A DNA stretch of 64,000 nt from Cyclobacteriaceae bacterium (GTDB lineage: Bacteria > Bacteroidota > Bacteroidia > Cytophagales > Cyclobacteriaceae). Positions within the stretch are counted from its first letter, which is position 1. Each line of letters opens with the position of its first letter. The notes beneath the pieces were generated by a model that did no database searches, was not told the DNA's origin, and saw nothing but the letters and a program-made list of their open reading frames with translations. The position numbers and the translations under genes are program-made. The DNA lies in assembly GCA_019694875.1 (NCBI GenBank), contig JAIBBC010000001.1, positions 620,001-684,000 of the forward strand, in the 5' to 3' direction. Positions 16,384 through 24,704 of the stretch are shown in pieces.

Positions 16384-18522
16384 TTATACTTTTAGCATCC
16401 GGGCATTTAGCGCAACGACAACCGTACTTACACTCATGAGTACTGCGCCCATAGCTGGGCTCAACATAATTCCAGCGTTATATAGTATTCCAGCCGCAAG
16501 TGGCAATGCAATCACATTATAACCTGTGGCCCAGGTGAGATTCTGTATCATCTTTCGGTAAGTTGCCTTTCCAAACAAAATAAGATTCGCAACATCTTTT
16601 GGGTTGCTGTTAACCAAAACGATGTCAGCAGTTTCTGCAGCAATGTCAGAACCTGAACCCACAGCGATCCCCACATCAGCTTGTGCAAGGGCAGGAGCAT
16701 CGTTAACACCGTCACCTGTCATCGCGACAAAATTTCCTTGCTGCTGCAGTTCCTTGACCCTTTCGAGTTTTTGATGAGGGAGTACTTCAGCAATGAAACC
16801 ATCCATGCCGAGAGATTCAGATACAACTTTTGCTACTTCCTTATTATCACCCGTTAGTAGGAGGGATTTTATGTTTTGTGAATGCAGTACTTTGATTGCT
16901 TCAGCTGACTCAGGCCTGATCTCATCTGCAAGTGCGATAAGGCCCATTACTTTGTCGTTGAATAAAACAAATACTACCGTCTCCGCTTTTGATGCTGTTT
17001 GATCAATCGCGATATTATTCTCTTTCAGGTATCCTGGACTTACAACTCTGATGAAATTCCCATCAACTTTAGCTTCGATTCCCTTTCCGGTAATTGCTTT
17101 GAAGTCTGAGAGCTTTGGCGAAGGAAGATTAAGTTCTTTTGCTTTTCGCACAATCCCCGTAGCGATTGGATGTTCTGAGTTTTGTTCAAGTGCTGCTGCG
17201 AGCTGTAGTACTTGTTCCTTGTTTGATTTGCCATCGAGACTTTCGTATCTCACTACATTGAATTCACCTTTTGTAAGCGTACCTGTTTTATCAAAGACAA
17301 CCATTGATATTTTCCTAGAGTTCTCAAATGCCGTCCGATCTTTGATGAGTAATCCGCTTTTCGCTGAGATCGCTGTAGAGCGTGCAACCACTAATGGAAC
17401 AGCAAGTCCCAGAGCATGAGGGCAACAAATCACGATGACAGTTACCATTCGCTCCATCGCAAATGCGAGATCCTTACCAATCACCAGCCAGACGATGAAT
17501 GTGACTGTTCCCGATAAGAGTGCGATTATCGTCAACCATTTTGCTGCCTGATCTGCGAGAAGTTGCGTCTTTGATTTTGAGTCCTGCGCATCCTGAACCA
17601 GTTTGATGACTTGTGATAGATAGGAGTCTTTCGTGCCATGAGACACCTGAATCTTCAATGAGCCCTCACCATTTATTGAACCTGCAATCACTTTGTCGCC
17701 CCTGTATTTTTCAGATGGCTTTGATTCACCGGTAAGCATTGATTCATTAAGAAAGCTTCGGCCCTCGTTGATAACTCCATCGGCAGCGATCTTTTCGCCC
17801 GGTTTTACAAGGATGATGTCGCCAGCTTTGAGCGAATCAGTTTTTACATCCATGATATGATCTCCATGAACGAGATGTGCTTCCGATGGCATCAGCTGTA
17901 CGAGAAGTTCAAGCTCTTTTGAGGCACTCATAATGGATCTCATTTCAATCCAGTGCCCAAGAAGCATGATGAGAATCAGTGTGGCAAGCTCCCAAAAGAA
18001 GTCCATTCCCTCGAGACCTAGTATGATAGCAATGCTGTAAACATACGCAACGGTGATGGCTACTGCGACCAACGTCATCATTCCAAGGGACTTTGATTTC
18101 GCTTCGTTAACAAGACCTTGAAGGAAAGGCCATCCGCCATAAAAGAAAACAATAGTTGAAAGCGCTAAAAGAATATAACCGGAACCAGAGAACATCCAGT
18201 CAATACCCAACCAATGCTGGATCATTGGAGATAGCGCCATGATGGGTACGGTGAGTGCAAGGACTACATAGAATCGTTTTTTGAAATCATCAATCATCCC
18301 TGCATGATGTGCGTGACCGCCAGATGCCTTGTGATCATGCTGCAACATGTCATGCTTTGGTATATGGTCTGAATGAACATGGGCTTTATGTTCATGCCTA
18401 GGTTCGGCTTTCGTCTCCTGTTTTGCGAGCACGAGATCCATTCCGCACTTTGGACATTTTCCAGGAGCATCTTTGATTACTTCTGGATGCATAGGGCAGG
18501 TATATTGCTGATGATGTTCCAT
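16384..18522 (-). CDS. copB: Copper-translocating P-type ATPase, CPH (CopB) type
   Basis: This 712-aa P1B ATPase would pump copper out of the cytoplasm. It opens with a heavy-metal-binding motif (YTCPMHPEV...KCGMDL, residues 7-30) and a His-rich stretch (residues 42-73). The membrane domain has the CPH motif (C367-H369) typical of CopB-type P1B-3 pumps rather than CPC of CopA. The phosphorylation site is D411 (DKTGTLTKGE), the actuator loop TGES is at 264-267, and the HP locus (SEHPIA) is present. It is the last gene of the long minus-strand copper run. The proposed transposon end lies about 67 bases past its stop codon, so its 3' end may be the attachment site. Confidence 0.92.
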   Translation of the reverse strand: MEHHQQYTCPMHPEVIKDAPGKCPKCGMDLVLAKQETKAEPRHEHKAHVHSDHIPKHDMLQHDHKASGGHAHHAGMIDDFKKRFYVVLALTVPIMALSPMIQHWLGIDWMFSGSGYILLALSTIVFFYGGWPFLQGLVNEAKSKSLGMMTLVAVAITVAYVYSIAIILGLEGMDFFWELATLILIMLLGHWIEMRSIMSASKELELLVQLMPSEAHLVHGDHIMDVKTDSLKAGDIILVKPGEKIAADGVINEGRSFLNESMLTGESKPSEKYRGDKVIAGSINGEGSLKIQVSHGTKDSYLSQVIKLVQDAQDSKSKTQLLADQAAKWLTIIALLSGTVTFIVWLVIGKDLAFAMERMVTVIVICCPHALGLAVPLVVARSTAISAKSGLLIKDRTAFENSRKISMVVFDKTGTLTKGEFNVVRYESLDGKSNKEQVLQLAAALEQNSEHPIATGIVRKAKELNLPSPKLSDFKAITGKGIEAKVDGNFIRVVSPGYLKENNIAIDQTASKAETVVFVLFNDKVMGLIALADEIRPESAEAIKVLHSQNIKSLLLTGDNKEVAKVVSESLGMDGFIAEVLPHQKLERVKELQQQGNFVAMTGDGVNDAPALAQADVGIAVGSGSDIAAETADIVLVNSNPKDVANLILFGKATYRKMIQNLTWATGYNVIALPLAAGILYNAGIMLSPAMGAVLMSVSTVVVALNARMLKV

Positions 18523-18527
18523 GTATT

Positions 18528-19133
18528 CTATTGTGATTCTTCGCGTTTTAAAATCAATTTGGTTGTAATGTCCACATCATCGTAAACCAGCTTGTCGCCA
18601 AGGTTTTCGAAGAACGACTGTGACCCAAATTTTACATCATACTTACTTCTGTCAAACACCAGTGTGGCTTCGACAATCGTTTGGTTATTTGTTGTTTTGA
18701 CTATTGCAGTGAAGGAGATGGGATTTGATTTGCCTTTGATGGTTAGATCTCCGGTCACCAGATACTCGGTAGCCGATTTAGATTCTACTTTGGTAATGAC
18801 AAACGTTGACTTTGGAAACCGGGCCACTGAAAAGAAATCTTCCGATTTAAGATGATCAACTAATCGTTTGTTTGATTTCGCATCGGTTATATCTAAGCAA
18901 GTGATGCTGGCCATGTCCATTTCAAAAGTGCCGCCTGTTAGTTTGTTTTTTACGAAAGTGAGATAACCTGAAGTCAGTTGGATTTCACCATAATGTTCAC
19001 CACCCACTTTTTTACCTGTCCTCTCCAGCTTACTTAGTTTCAAGTCCACAACAAACTTGTCGGCAATGGGTTTCTGTGCTACAGAAACAAATGAATGAAA
19101 TGTGAAGAGCGCAATAAATGCAAGTTTTACCAT
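18528..19133 (-). CDS. YceI-family secreted lipid-binding protein
   Basis: YceI proteins are periplasmic lipocalin-like barrels that bind isoprenoid lipids. The ATG at 19133 was chosen because it opens a clean signal peptide (MVKLAFIALFTFHSFVSVAQ) and lies one base after the DUF2911 stop codon; a longer frame upstream has no signal. The 201-aa product shows typical YceI motifs (GGTFEMDMASI, HLKSEDFFSVARFP, GDLTIKGKSNPISF). It sits between DUF2911 and the copper ATPase. YceI genes are common in Bacteroidota metal clusters, but the role there is not established. Confidence 0.88.
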   Translation of the reverse strand: MVKLAFIALFTFHSFVSVAQKPIADKFVVDLKLSKLERTGKKVGGEHYGEIQLTSGYLTFVKNKLTGGTFEMDMASITCLDITDAKSNKRLVDHLKSEDFFSVARFPKSTFVITKVESKSATEYLVTGDLTIKGKSNPISFTAIVKTTNNQTIVEATLVFDRSKYDVKFGSQSFFENLGDKLVYDDVDITTKLILKREESQ

Positions 19134-19134
19134 T

Positions 19135-19992
19135 TTACTTTTTGCCGGTTTTGGTTGACCACTCAGTACGAAGTTTTTCGTTGGCTGCAATAATCGGATC
19201 AAGTTTCTTCGTTGTGGCTAAGTCAGTCGATGCTTTCAATGTTTTTAGAGCCGATGCATAATCATTCAAAGCGGCTTCAATTTTTGCTTGAAGCTGAAGA
19301 TATGAGGCATCCTGGGTTTTGCTATTGGCCACCTTCACCCAGGCATAGGCCTGATTCAGATCTTTGTTGTTATTGAAGTAGTACGAGCTGGACTGAAATA
19401 AAAGACTTGCGCGATCTTCCTTCTTAACGTTGATCCGATCATTGATTTCGGCCATCACTTTTTCATCAACATTCATTTTGATGGTGATTTTTACTTGCGT
19501 GTTCTCCCATAGCAAAAACAAACCTGCTTCTTCTTTCGAAAAGTCATTTATTTCGATGGTAAAGGTTTCATAGTAGCGTGCCGATTTCTCTGCCTTTGCT
19601 GCAAAGCGAACGAGGTCCTGTTCTTGACTATAATCGGAAGTGCCATGCATTTCAGTGGTCTTGTTGATTATGATGGTCCACTCGTTTTGATTGGGAATGG
19701 TGAATAAAGAATAAGTGCCCGCAGGAATTTCGTTGCCATTCAGCTTTACTGATTCTGAAAAACGAATTGTGGTAGCATCGTGTGCACCGGTGCGCCACAT
19801 TTTACCGAAGGGCTCAAGGCCTCCAAAAATTACCCGGCCGCGTGCACTGGGGCGTGAGTATTTTACTTCCACTTCTCCAAAACCAAGCTGCTGTTTAAAC
19901 TCAGCATCGGGACTAGCCGGTGGAATATTTAATTGAGCATGAGCAAGTCCTGCGAGGCTAGTCAATAAAAAGGCTATTACTATTCGGTTCAT
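19135..19992 (-). CDS. DUF2911 secreted protein
   Basis: This 285-aa protein has a signal peptide (about residues 1-19) and a DUF2911 domain, recognised by the VEVKYSRPSARGRVIFG and MWRTGAHDATTIRF segments, followed by a TPR-like helical tail (residues 190-285). DUF2911 proteins are frequent in Bacteroidota and have no known reaction. It is 33 bases after the beta-propeller lipoprotein gene and one base before the YceI gene, within the copper run. Confidence 0.85.
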   Translation of the reverse strand: MNRIVIAFLLTSLAGLAHAQLNIPPASPDAEFKQQLGFGEVEVKYSRPSARGRVIFGGLEPFGKMWRTGAHDATTIRFSESVKLNGNEIPAGTYSLFTIPNQNEWTIIINKTTEMHGTSDYSQEQDLVRFAAKAEKSARYYETFTIEINDFSKEEAGLFLLWENTQVKITIKMNVDEKVMAEINDRINVKKEDRASLLFQSSSYYFNNNKDLNQAYAWVKVANSKTQDASYLQLQAKIEAALNDYASALKTLKASTDLATTKKLDPIIAANEKLRTEWSTKTGKK

Positions 19993-20025
19993 AATTTTAA
20001 GTCTTTAATGTATAGGAATTCAGTG

Positions 20026-21240
20026 TCACAGAGGAAGAGAAGCCAACTTTATTGACTTTTCTTTCGAATCAGTCCAGGCAAATATGAGTTTGTTGCCCGA
20101 CTTCGTCATTTGTGGAAAACCGCTTGATCGTGACTCGGATGATGTGGCGATGGTAATCGATTGGTCCTTGGTGCCATCACTCCGTACTTTAACAGCCTTT
20201 ATTTCTGTCCCCTCCATCCAACTGACCACAGCAGTTTGCTGGTCTATCAATACAATATCAACCCGGCCTATCGGACTACCCTCATCGACCCGAATTGCCT
20301 TTCCAAAGGTTTCCCCGCTATCATTAGAAAAAATCACTCGTACCTGAGCAGTATCAGAAGCAATGGTAAACCAGGCGGTAGCAATTGTACTTCCGATTGC
20401 CGATACACGTGGACCATTTACTGGGCATCCTGCAATTTTCCAATTGTCGTTATTGATACTTTTAGGTGTGGTCCACTCACCATTCACCAAACGCACTATG
20501 GACATATCGCGAATCTCTTCTCCCGAACGATCGCGATACACGACCACTGGTCCTGTAGAGGTTATTGCTGCACTTGTCTGGCAGCAATCGCAGGTTCGCT
20601 TGTCAAGTTCCCATTCATGAAGTTTCTTTCCATTTGAATCAAGAATGGCAGCTCGCAAACTCATTTCCCCATGATGATCATGATCCATGTTTTCCATTCC
20701 TTCCATCACGGTATTGCGGCCGTCTAACCAGGTAACAAAGAATTTATCCTCATATGGTACTAATGAAACAAAGCCATGCTCTGCCTGCTTACCATCATCG
20801 TGAAGAATTTTTGGTTTTGTCCATGTCGTGTCATTTGTGTTCGAAGTCGTGAACTTTACATCATAGGTAAATTTCCCATCTGCACTTCTATCCAAAAAAT
20901 GTGCAATGAATCCGTTTTGGTTTCTCGCCATCATGGGATAGTCTGCCCAATTCACAAACCAGGATTTACCAGAAGCAATGGTTATCGGAGGTGCCCATTT
21001 CCCAGCCGCTAGACTGGAAAGCTTAAATGTCGATTCTTCTCCACTTTTTTCAATCCAGGAAAAATAGACGATGCTGTCATAATATGTGAACAGGAAAGGT
21101 TCTCCACTTTCGACCCCGGTTTGAGTTGGAGATTCAAGTTGAGTTACTTTCGGTTGCTGTTGCACTTCCTCCGTCTTCTTAGTTGAACAAGATGTGAACA
21201 GTACGATCGACAGAACAAAAAGAGCTATGCTATTCTTCAT
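20026..21240 (-). CDS. Beta-propeller (sialidase-like) lipoprotein with Cys motif
   Basis: This 404-aa lipoprotein (lipobox TSC at about residues 16-18) has repeated beta-propeller strands with Asp-box-like turns (SNDSGETFG), as in exo-alpha-sialidase folds, but no sialidase arginine triad was identified. A CDCC motif (KRTCDCCQTS) and AGCP further on could bind copper or form disulfides, and a DHDHHGE stretch adds metal ligands. It overlaps the TlpA gene by 11 bases, so the two are probably co-translated. Together with the multicopper oxidase nearby, a periplasmic copper-binding role is possible but unproven. Confidence 0.7.
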   Translation of the reverse strand: MKNSIALFVLSIVLFTSCSTKKTEEVQQQPKVTQLESPTQTGVESGEPFLFTYYDSIVYFSWIEKSGEESTFKLSSLAAGKWAPPITIASGKSWFVNWADYPMMARNQNGFIAHFLDRSADGKFTYDVKFTTSNTNDTTWTKPKILHDDGKQAEHGFVSLVPYEDKFFVTWLDGRNTVMEGMENMDHDHHGEMSLRAAILDSNGKKLHEWELDKRTCDCCQTSAAITSTGPVVVYRDRSGEEIRDMSIVRLVNGEWTTPKSINNDNWKIAGCPVNGPRVSAIGSTIATAWFTIASDTAQVRVIFSNDSGETFGKAIRVDEGSPIGRVDIVLIDQQTAVVSWMEGTEIKAVKVRSDGTKDQSITIATSSESRSSGFPQMTKSGNKLIFAWTDSKEKSIKLASLPL

Positions 21241-21832
21241 GGTTTATTATTTTAGTAATTAGTTCAATGTTTGTTGATTCATCCCACCTTCGGGATCCTG
21301 TCTCTGAAAATTTCAAAACACCATCCGTATCAAAAATAAACGTGGTGGGCAGGGCAGGAATTTTCAATTCCTCCATGTTGTTCAATTGTACAAACCGAAA
21401 ATTGTAATCTTTCTTTTTTGAAAAGCGTTCGATTTGATCTAGTTCCTCGTTTGAAGCAAATAAAAACACTACATCTTTCCCTTTCATCAATGTTTGTGCC
21501 TTTTCAATAGTTGGCATTTCCTGAATGCAAGGCCCGCACCAGGTTGCCCAAAAGTTGATGAATACAGTTTTACCCTCAAATTCGCTCATGTCAATTTTTT
21601 CACCTGATAAACTTGAGAGCTTAATGTCATCAAGACTTATGGTGTTCGTTGATTTGTCCTTAGTGGAGATCTTCTCATTGTTATAAATAGCAATTGCTGC
21701 CCAAACTAACGGGATAGCCAATCCTAACATTCCAAGGAAATTGAGTAGAAAGCTTTTTCTCCTTTCCTTTTGGCTTTTACTGCCAGTTCCATTTTGCTTT
21801 GTCTTCTTCTTAGCGTTCATCATTAACGACAT
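21230..21832 (-). CDS. TlpA-family membrane-anchored thiol oxidoreductase
   Basis: A 200-aa protein with a lysine-rich N-terminus, one membrane anchor (about residues 29-47) and a periplasmic thioredoxin domain with WCGPC in FINFWATWCGPC. TlpA/ResA-type proteins reduce disulfides in copper- or haem-binding partners. Several Met codons near the start (residues 1, 4 and 5) are possible starts. It precedes and overlaps the CDCC beta-propeller lipoprotein gene, which could be its client. The fold is certain; the client is inferred. Confidence 0.88.
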   Translation of the reverse strand: MSLMMNAKKKTKQNGTGSKSQKERRKSFLLNFLGMLGLAIPLVWAAIAIYNNEKISTKDKSTNTISLDDIKLSSLSGEKIDMSEFEGKTVFINFWATWCGPCIQEMPTIEKAQTLMKGKDVVFLFASNEELDQIERFSKKKDYNFRFVQLNNMEELKIPALPTTFIFDTDGVLKFSETGSRRWDESTNIELITKIINHEE

Positions 21833-21910
21833 TAGATGTTGTGTCCTGAGTTAGTGGCCTGGGCATGTACTCAATCTTATATCCGCTATTTTCATTTTTT
21901 TAAAAATTCT

Positions 21911-22423
21911 TTATTGAATTGTTTCTTTCACCGATCCACACTTGAGCATAGCATCACCGAAGTATGGATTTTTGATCTGCTTTTCATTCGAAAGCCAATA
22001 CGCACCTTCGTTGTTATTCGCCATCGGACAGTACTCCAGGTAAATCGACCCCATCGAAAGCTTTGAAGCTTTCACCAGTGATGTCATTTCGTTGCTAAGG
22101 TTTGAGAACTCTTTGCGTTGATCATCGAGATCAGCTGAGGCCGCAATCTTTGAAGCGGACTCTGTTGCCTTTTTGGCGTTGCTCAAGGAAGTTAAAGACT
22201 TTTGTAGTTCGGACGCTGCTTTTTTTGCTTCGTCAGACTTGGACGCAACGAGAGCATCCTTCAGGTTGATATAGTGGGAATATGCTGTTCCAACTTTTTC
22301 GTCCTTGAACATCACATGTCCTTGCGCGTGATCTTTGTTGTCACTGTGTGCTGCGTGATCGTGTTGCGCATAAGCTCCGAAGCTCACCAGAGCAACAAGA
22401 GCAATCATTATTGTTTTCTTCAT
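21911..22423 (-). CDS. DUF3347 secreted protein 1
   Basis: This 170-aa protein has a signal peptide (residues 1-19), a short His-rich segment (HDHAAHSDNKDHAQGH) and a DUF3347 helical domain ending in the family hallmark EYCPMANNNEGAYWLS and IKNPYFGDAMLKCG. The conserved Cys, Met and His suggest metal binding. It follows the multicopper oxidase gene by 18 bases, and a second DUF3347 gene lies on the other side of the oxidase, so both probably serve it or the Cus-type pump. Confidence 0.85.
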   Translation of the reverse strand: MKKTIMIALVALVSFGAYAQHDHAAHSDNKDHAQGHVMFKDEKVGTAYSHYINLKDALVASKSDEAKKAASELQKSLTSLSNAKKATESASKIAASADLDDQRKEFSNLSNEMTSLVKASKLSMGSIYLEYCPMANNNEGAYWLSNEKQIKNPYFGDAMLKCGSVKETIQ

Positions 22424-22441
22424 AGTTATTTATTTTAGGTT

Positions 22442-23908
22442 TTAGATTATTTCATAATTGAGCATCATACCATCATCTTCGTGTTCAAGGTTGTGACAAT
22501 GGAATACGAAGACGCCTGTGTAGTTCGGGAATGTCATAATCACTCTGACTTTCTCGCGAGGCATCAAGAGGATCGTGTCCTTCCAACCTTTCTCGGAAGC
22601 AATCAGTTTGTTTCTACCACCAGTTCTTTCCAACACTTGGAACTGAACTCCGTGTATGTGCATTGGATGTATTTCATCTCCAGCTCTATTATCGAACTCC
22701 CAAATCTCTGTTGTCCCAGCTGAAACTGTTTCATCGACACGATCCATTTCGAATATCTTTCCATTGATTGAGTGCCTTCCCATTCCACCATGGCCACCGT
22801 CACCACCAATTGTTTGCGCGATGTCGAGTGTTCGGGTTTTCACTGAAAGACTAGGATTTAGAGGGCTGATGTTAGAAAGTGATGAAGGCAAGGTGAAGTT
22901 CGAGGTTTCTGTTCTGTCAACTTTAAATTTCAGTAGACTGAAACTCTGTCTTCCTTGTACATTGTACTCACTGAACTTGTTGCTGACTAAGTAAATTTCT
23001 TTGCCAATTGCAAGACCAGAGAAGTCAACGAGTACGTCTATCCGTTCACCTGGACCAAGCATTATGCTTGAAACAGTTTCAGGTGATACCAACAGACCTC
23101 CATCTGATCCTATGATGGTCATTTGCCTTCCTCCGGTGAGTGCCAGATTGTATACTCTGGCGGTGGAGCCATTTAGGATGCGCACCCTATACCACCTTGA
23201 TGCGACACTGAGGAACGGAGCGTGTTGTCCGTTTACCAATATCTGCTCGCCAAGGTATCCGGTCATGATCTCATCATCACTCGGTGAGTATTCAAGATTG
23301 TTTCCTTCAAAGTGTTTGTCCTGAATAATAAGCGGTACCTCAAACTCTCCAGATGGTAAATTCAGTGCGGTTTCTTCCGGATCATTTACGATGAACATTC
23401 CTGCAAGGCCCATAAAGACTTGCTTTGCTGTCACACCGTGAGGATGCGGGTGATACCAATATGTTCCCGCCCGTTGAATAATTGGTAGTGAATAGTTTAA
23501 TGAACCGCCAGCCGATGCAACATCTTTAGGATGACCATCCATGTTTTCGGGAAGAATTAGACCATGCCAGTGAATATTGGTTTCTTCTGACAGACTATTT
23601 TGCAGAGACACGTTTACGGTTTCTCCTGCGTTTGCCTTAATCGTTGGGCCTAGCAGGCCATTCGCATAAGAAAGCGTTGTGCTTGATTGGCCTTTCAATA
23701 ATTCAGCAACACTGAACTGAGCATTCAAGGATGCGCTTCCATTGCTCACAGCCGGAATTGTTAGTGGGCGATCAAACGAACCTTCAACAATCCAGTTGGG
23801 CTCACCGATCATGTCTTCTTCGGTATGGCAAGCACTTAATATTGAAGAACCAACCCACGCAGTAAGAGCAGATAAGGCGGAACGTTTTATGAAATCTCTG
23901 CGTTTCAT
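22442..23908 (-). CDS. Multicopper oxidase (CueO/CopA type)
   Basis: This 488-aa periplasmic oxidase would oxidise Cu(I) to the less toxic Cu(II). The start MKRRDFIKRS is a twin-arginine signal, and LSAC near residues 24-27 adds a lipobox. The copper ligands are in HWHGL, YHPHPHG, HPMHIHG and FHCHNLEHEDDGMM, so T1, T2 and T3 sites are all present. No Met-rich CueO loop was obvious. It sits between two DUF3347 genes in the minus-strand copper operon. Confidence 0.92.
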   Translation of the reverse strand: MKRRDFIKRSALSALTAWVGSSILSACHTEEDMIGEPNWIVEGSFDRPLTIPAVSNGSASLNAQFSVAELLKGQSSTTLSYANGLLGPTIKANAGETVNVSLQNSLSEETNIHWHGLILPENMDGHPKDVASAGGSLNYSLPIIQRAGTYWYHPHPHGVTAKQVFMGLAGMFIVNDPEETALNLPSGEFEVPLIIQDKHFEGNNLEYSPSDDEIMTGYLGEQILVNGQHAPFLSVASRWYRVRILNGSTARVYNLALTGGRQMTIIGSDGGLLVSPETVSSIMLGPGERIDVLVDFSGLAIGKEIYLVSNKFSEYNVQGRQSFSLLKFKVDRTETSNFTLPSSLSNISPLNPSLSVKTRTLDIAQTIGGDGGHGGMGRHSINGKIFEMDRVDETVSAGTTEIWEFDNRAGDEIHPMHIHGVQFQVLERTGGRNKLIASEKGWKDTILLMPREKVRVIMTFPNYTGVFVFHCHNLEHEDDGMMLNYEII

Positions 23909-23918
23909 GTTTTGACTA

Positions 23919-24563
23919 TTACTTCAATTTCTCTTTTACTTCCCCGCAGGTAAGCATCTTGTCACCGAAATATGGATTCTTGATTTGCGCCTGATCACTT
24001 AACCAATAAGCGCCTTCATTGTTGAAAGCCATAGGACAGAATTCATAGAAGGCTTCTTTACCTCCAAGACCAAAAGCTTTTACACTCTTATACAGATTGT
24101 CTGAAAGGTTGCTAAAAGCTTTTCTTTGTGCTTCAATGTCTGTACTTCCCTGAATTTCCTTCAATGAGCTTTGGATTGGAGAGAGATAGTTCATCCAATC
24201 GTTATGCGCTGCACCAGAGAGAAGTTTCATATCCACTTTTGCTAAAGCTTCGACAGTTTGTTTCGCTTCGTCTTTAACTTTGTTCGCATCCGTGGCAACG
24301 AATGCATCTTTCAACTCAACATAGGAAGTGAAAACGCTTGCAAGCTGATTCTGAAAGTTTGCGTCAACCTGGAACTGTGGTTCACTGGCTTCCGCAGCTG
24401 CAGTAGATCCCGAAGCATGTTCCGTGCTATCTTTCGCGGCATGTTCATCGTGACCTGTATGATTATCATCTTTTTTATTTCCCGAGCAATTTGCCAGGAA
24501 GGTGAATGCTGCCACGCCTAGTAGCAGCGAGTAAAACATTGATCTGATTTTCATTGTATTCAT
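23919..24563 (-). CDS. DUF3347 lipoprotein 2
   Basis: This 214-aa lipoprotein (lipobox ANC at about residues 24-26) has a His/Ala-rich linker followed by a DUF3347 domain with EFCPMAFNNEGAYWLS and IKNPYFGDKMLTCG. It resembles the DUF3347 protein at 21911-22423, so the pair is probably a duplication around the multicopper oxidase. The start may also be the Met at residue 4. DUF3347 is a metal-handling family by context; no reaction is known. Confidence 0.85.
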   Translation of the reverse strand: MNTMKIRSMFYSLLLGVAAFTFLANCSGNKKDDNHTGHDEHAAKDSTEHASGSTAAAEASEPQFQVDANFQNQLASVFTSYVELKDAFVATDANKVKDEAKQTVEALAKVDMKLLSGAAHNDWMNYLSPIQSSLKEIQGSTDIEAQRKAFSNLSDNLYKSVKAFGLGGKEAFYEFCPMAFNNEGAYWLSDQAQIKNPYFGDKMLTCGEVKEKLK

Positions 24564-24577
24564 ATTTAAGGTTATTA

Positions 24578-24700
24578 CTAGTTAAATTGATTCCATGTGA
24601 TAAAGGCAAGTAGAATCACTATGATGATGTAGATCATTCTTGATTTCCATCTTTGCCATTTTGATGGCTTTTCAAACACATCCTTACAACATTCTTTCAT
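24578..24700 (-). CDS. 40-aa single-pass membrane protein of the copper operon
   Basis: A complete short frame from ATG at 24700 to TAG at 24578 encodes 40 residues: a CC pair near the start (MKECCKDVFEKP), a basic aromatic segment (KWQRWKSR) and one membrane helix (MIYIIIVILLAFITW). It lies 4 bases after the adaptor gene and 14 bases before the DUF3347 lipoprotein gene, filling the gap exactly. A Cys pair with one membrane span suits a small metal-pump subunit. No family was recognised; the call rests on context, codon pattern and topology. Confidence 0.6.
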   Translation of the reverse strand: MKECCKDVFEKPSKWQRWKSRMIYIIIVILLAFITWNQFN

Positions 24701-24704
24701 ATAA

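Noticed and set aside
17051-17419. 122-residue plus-strand frame opposite the copper ATPase
   Set aside because: It is a reverse-strand shadow of the conserved ATPase phosphorylation and nucleotide-binding region.
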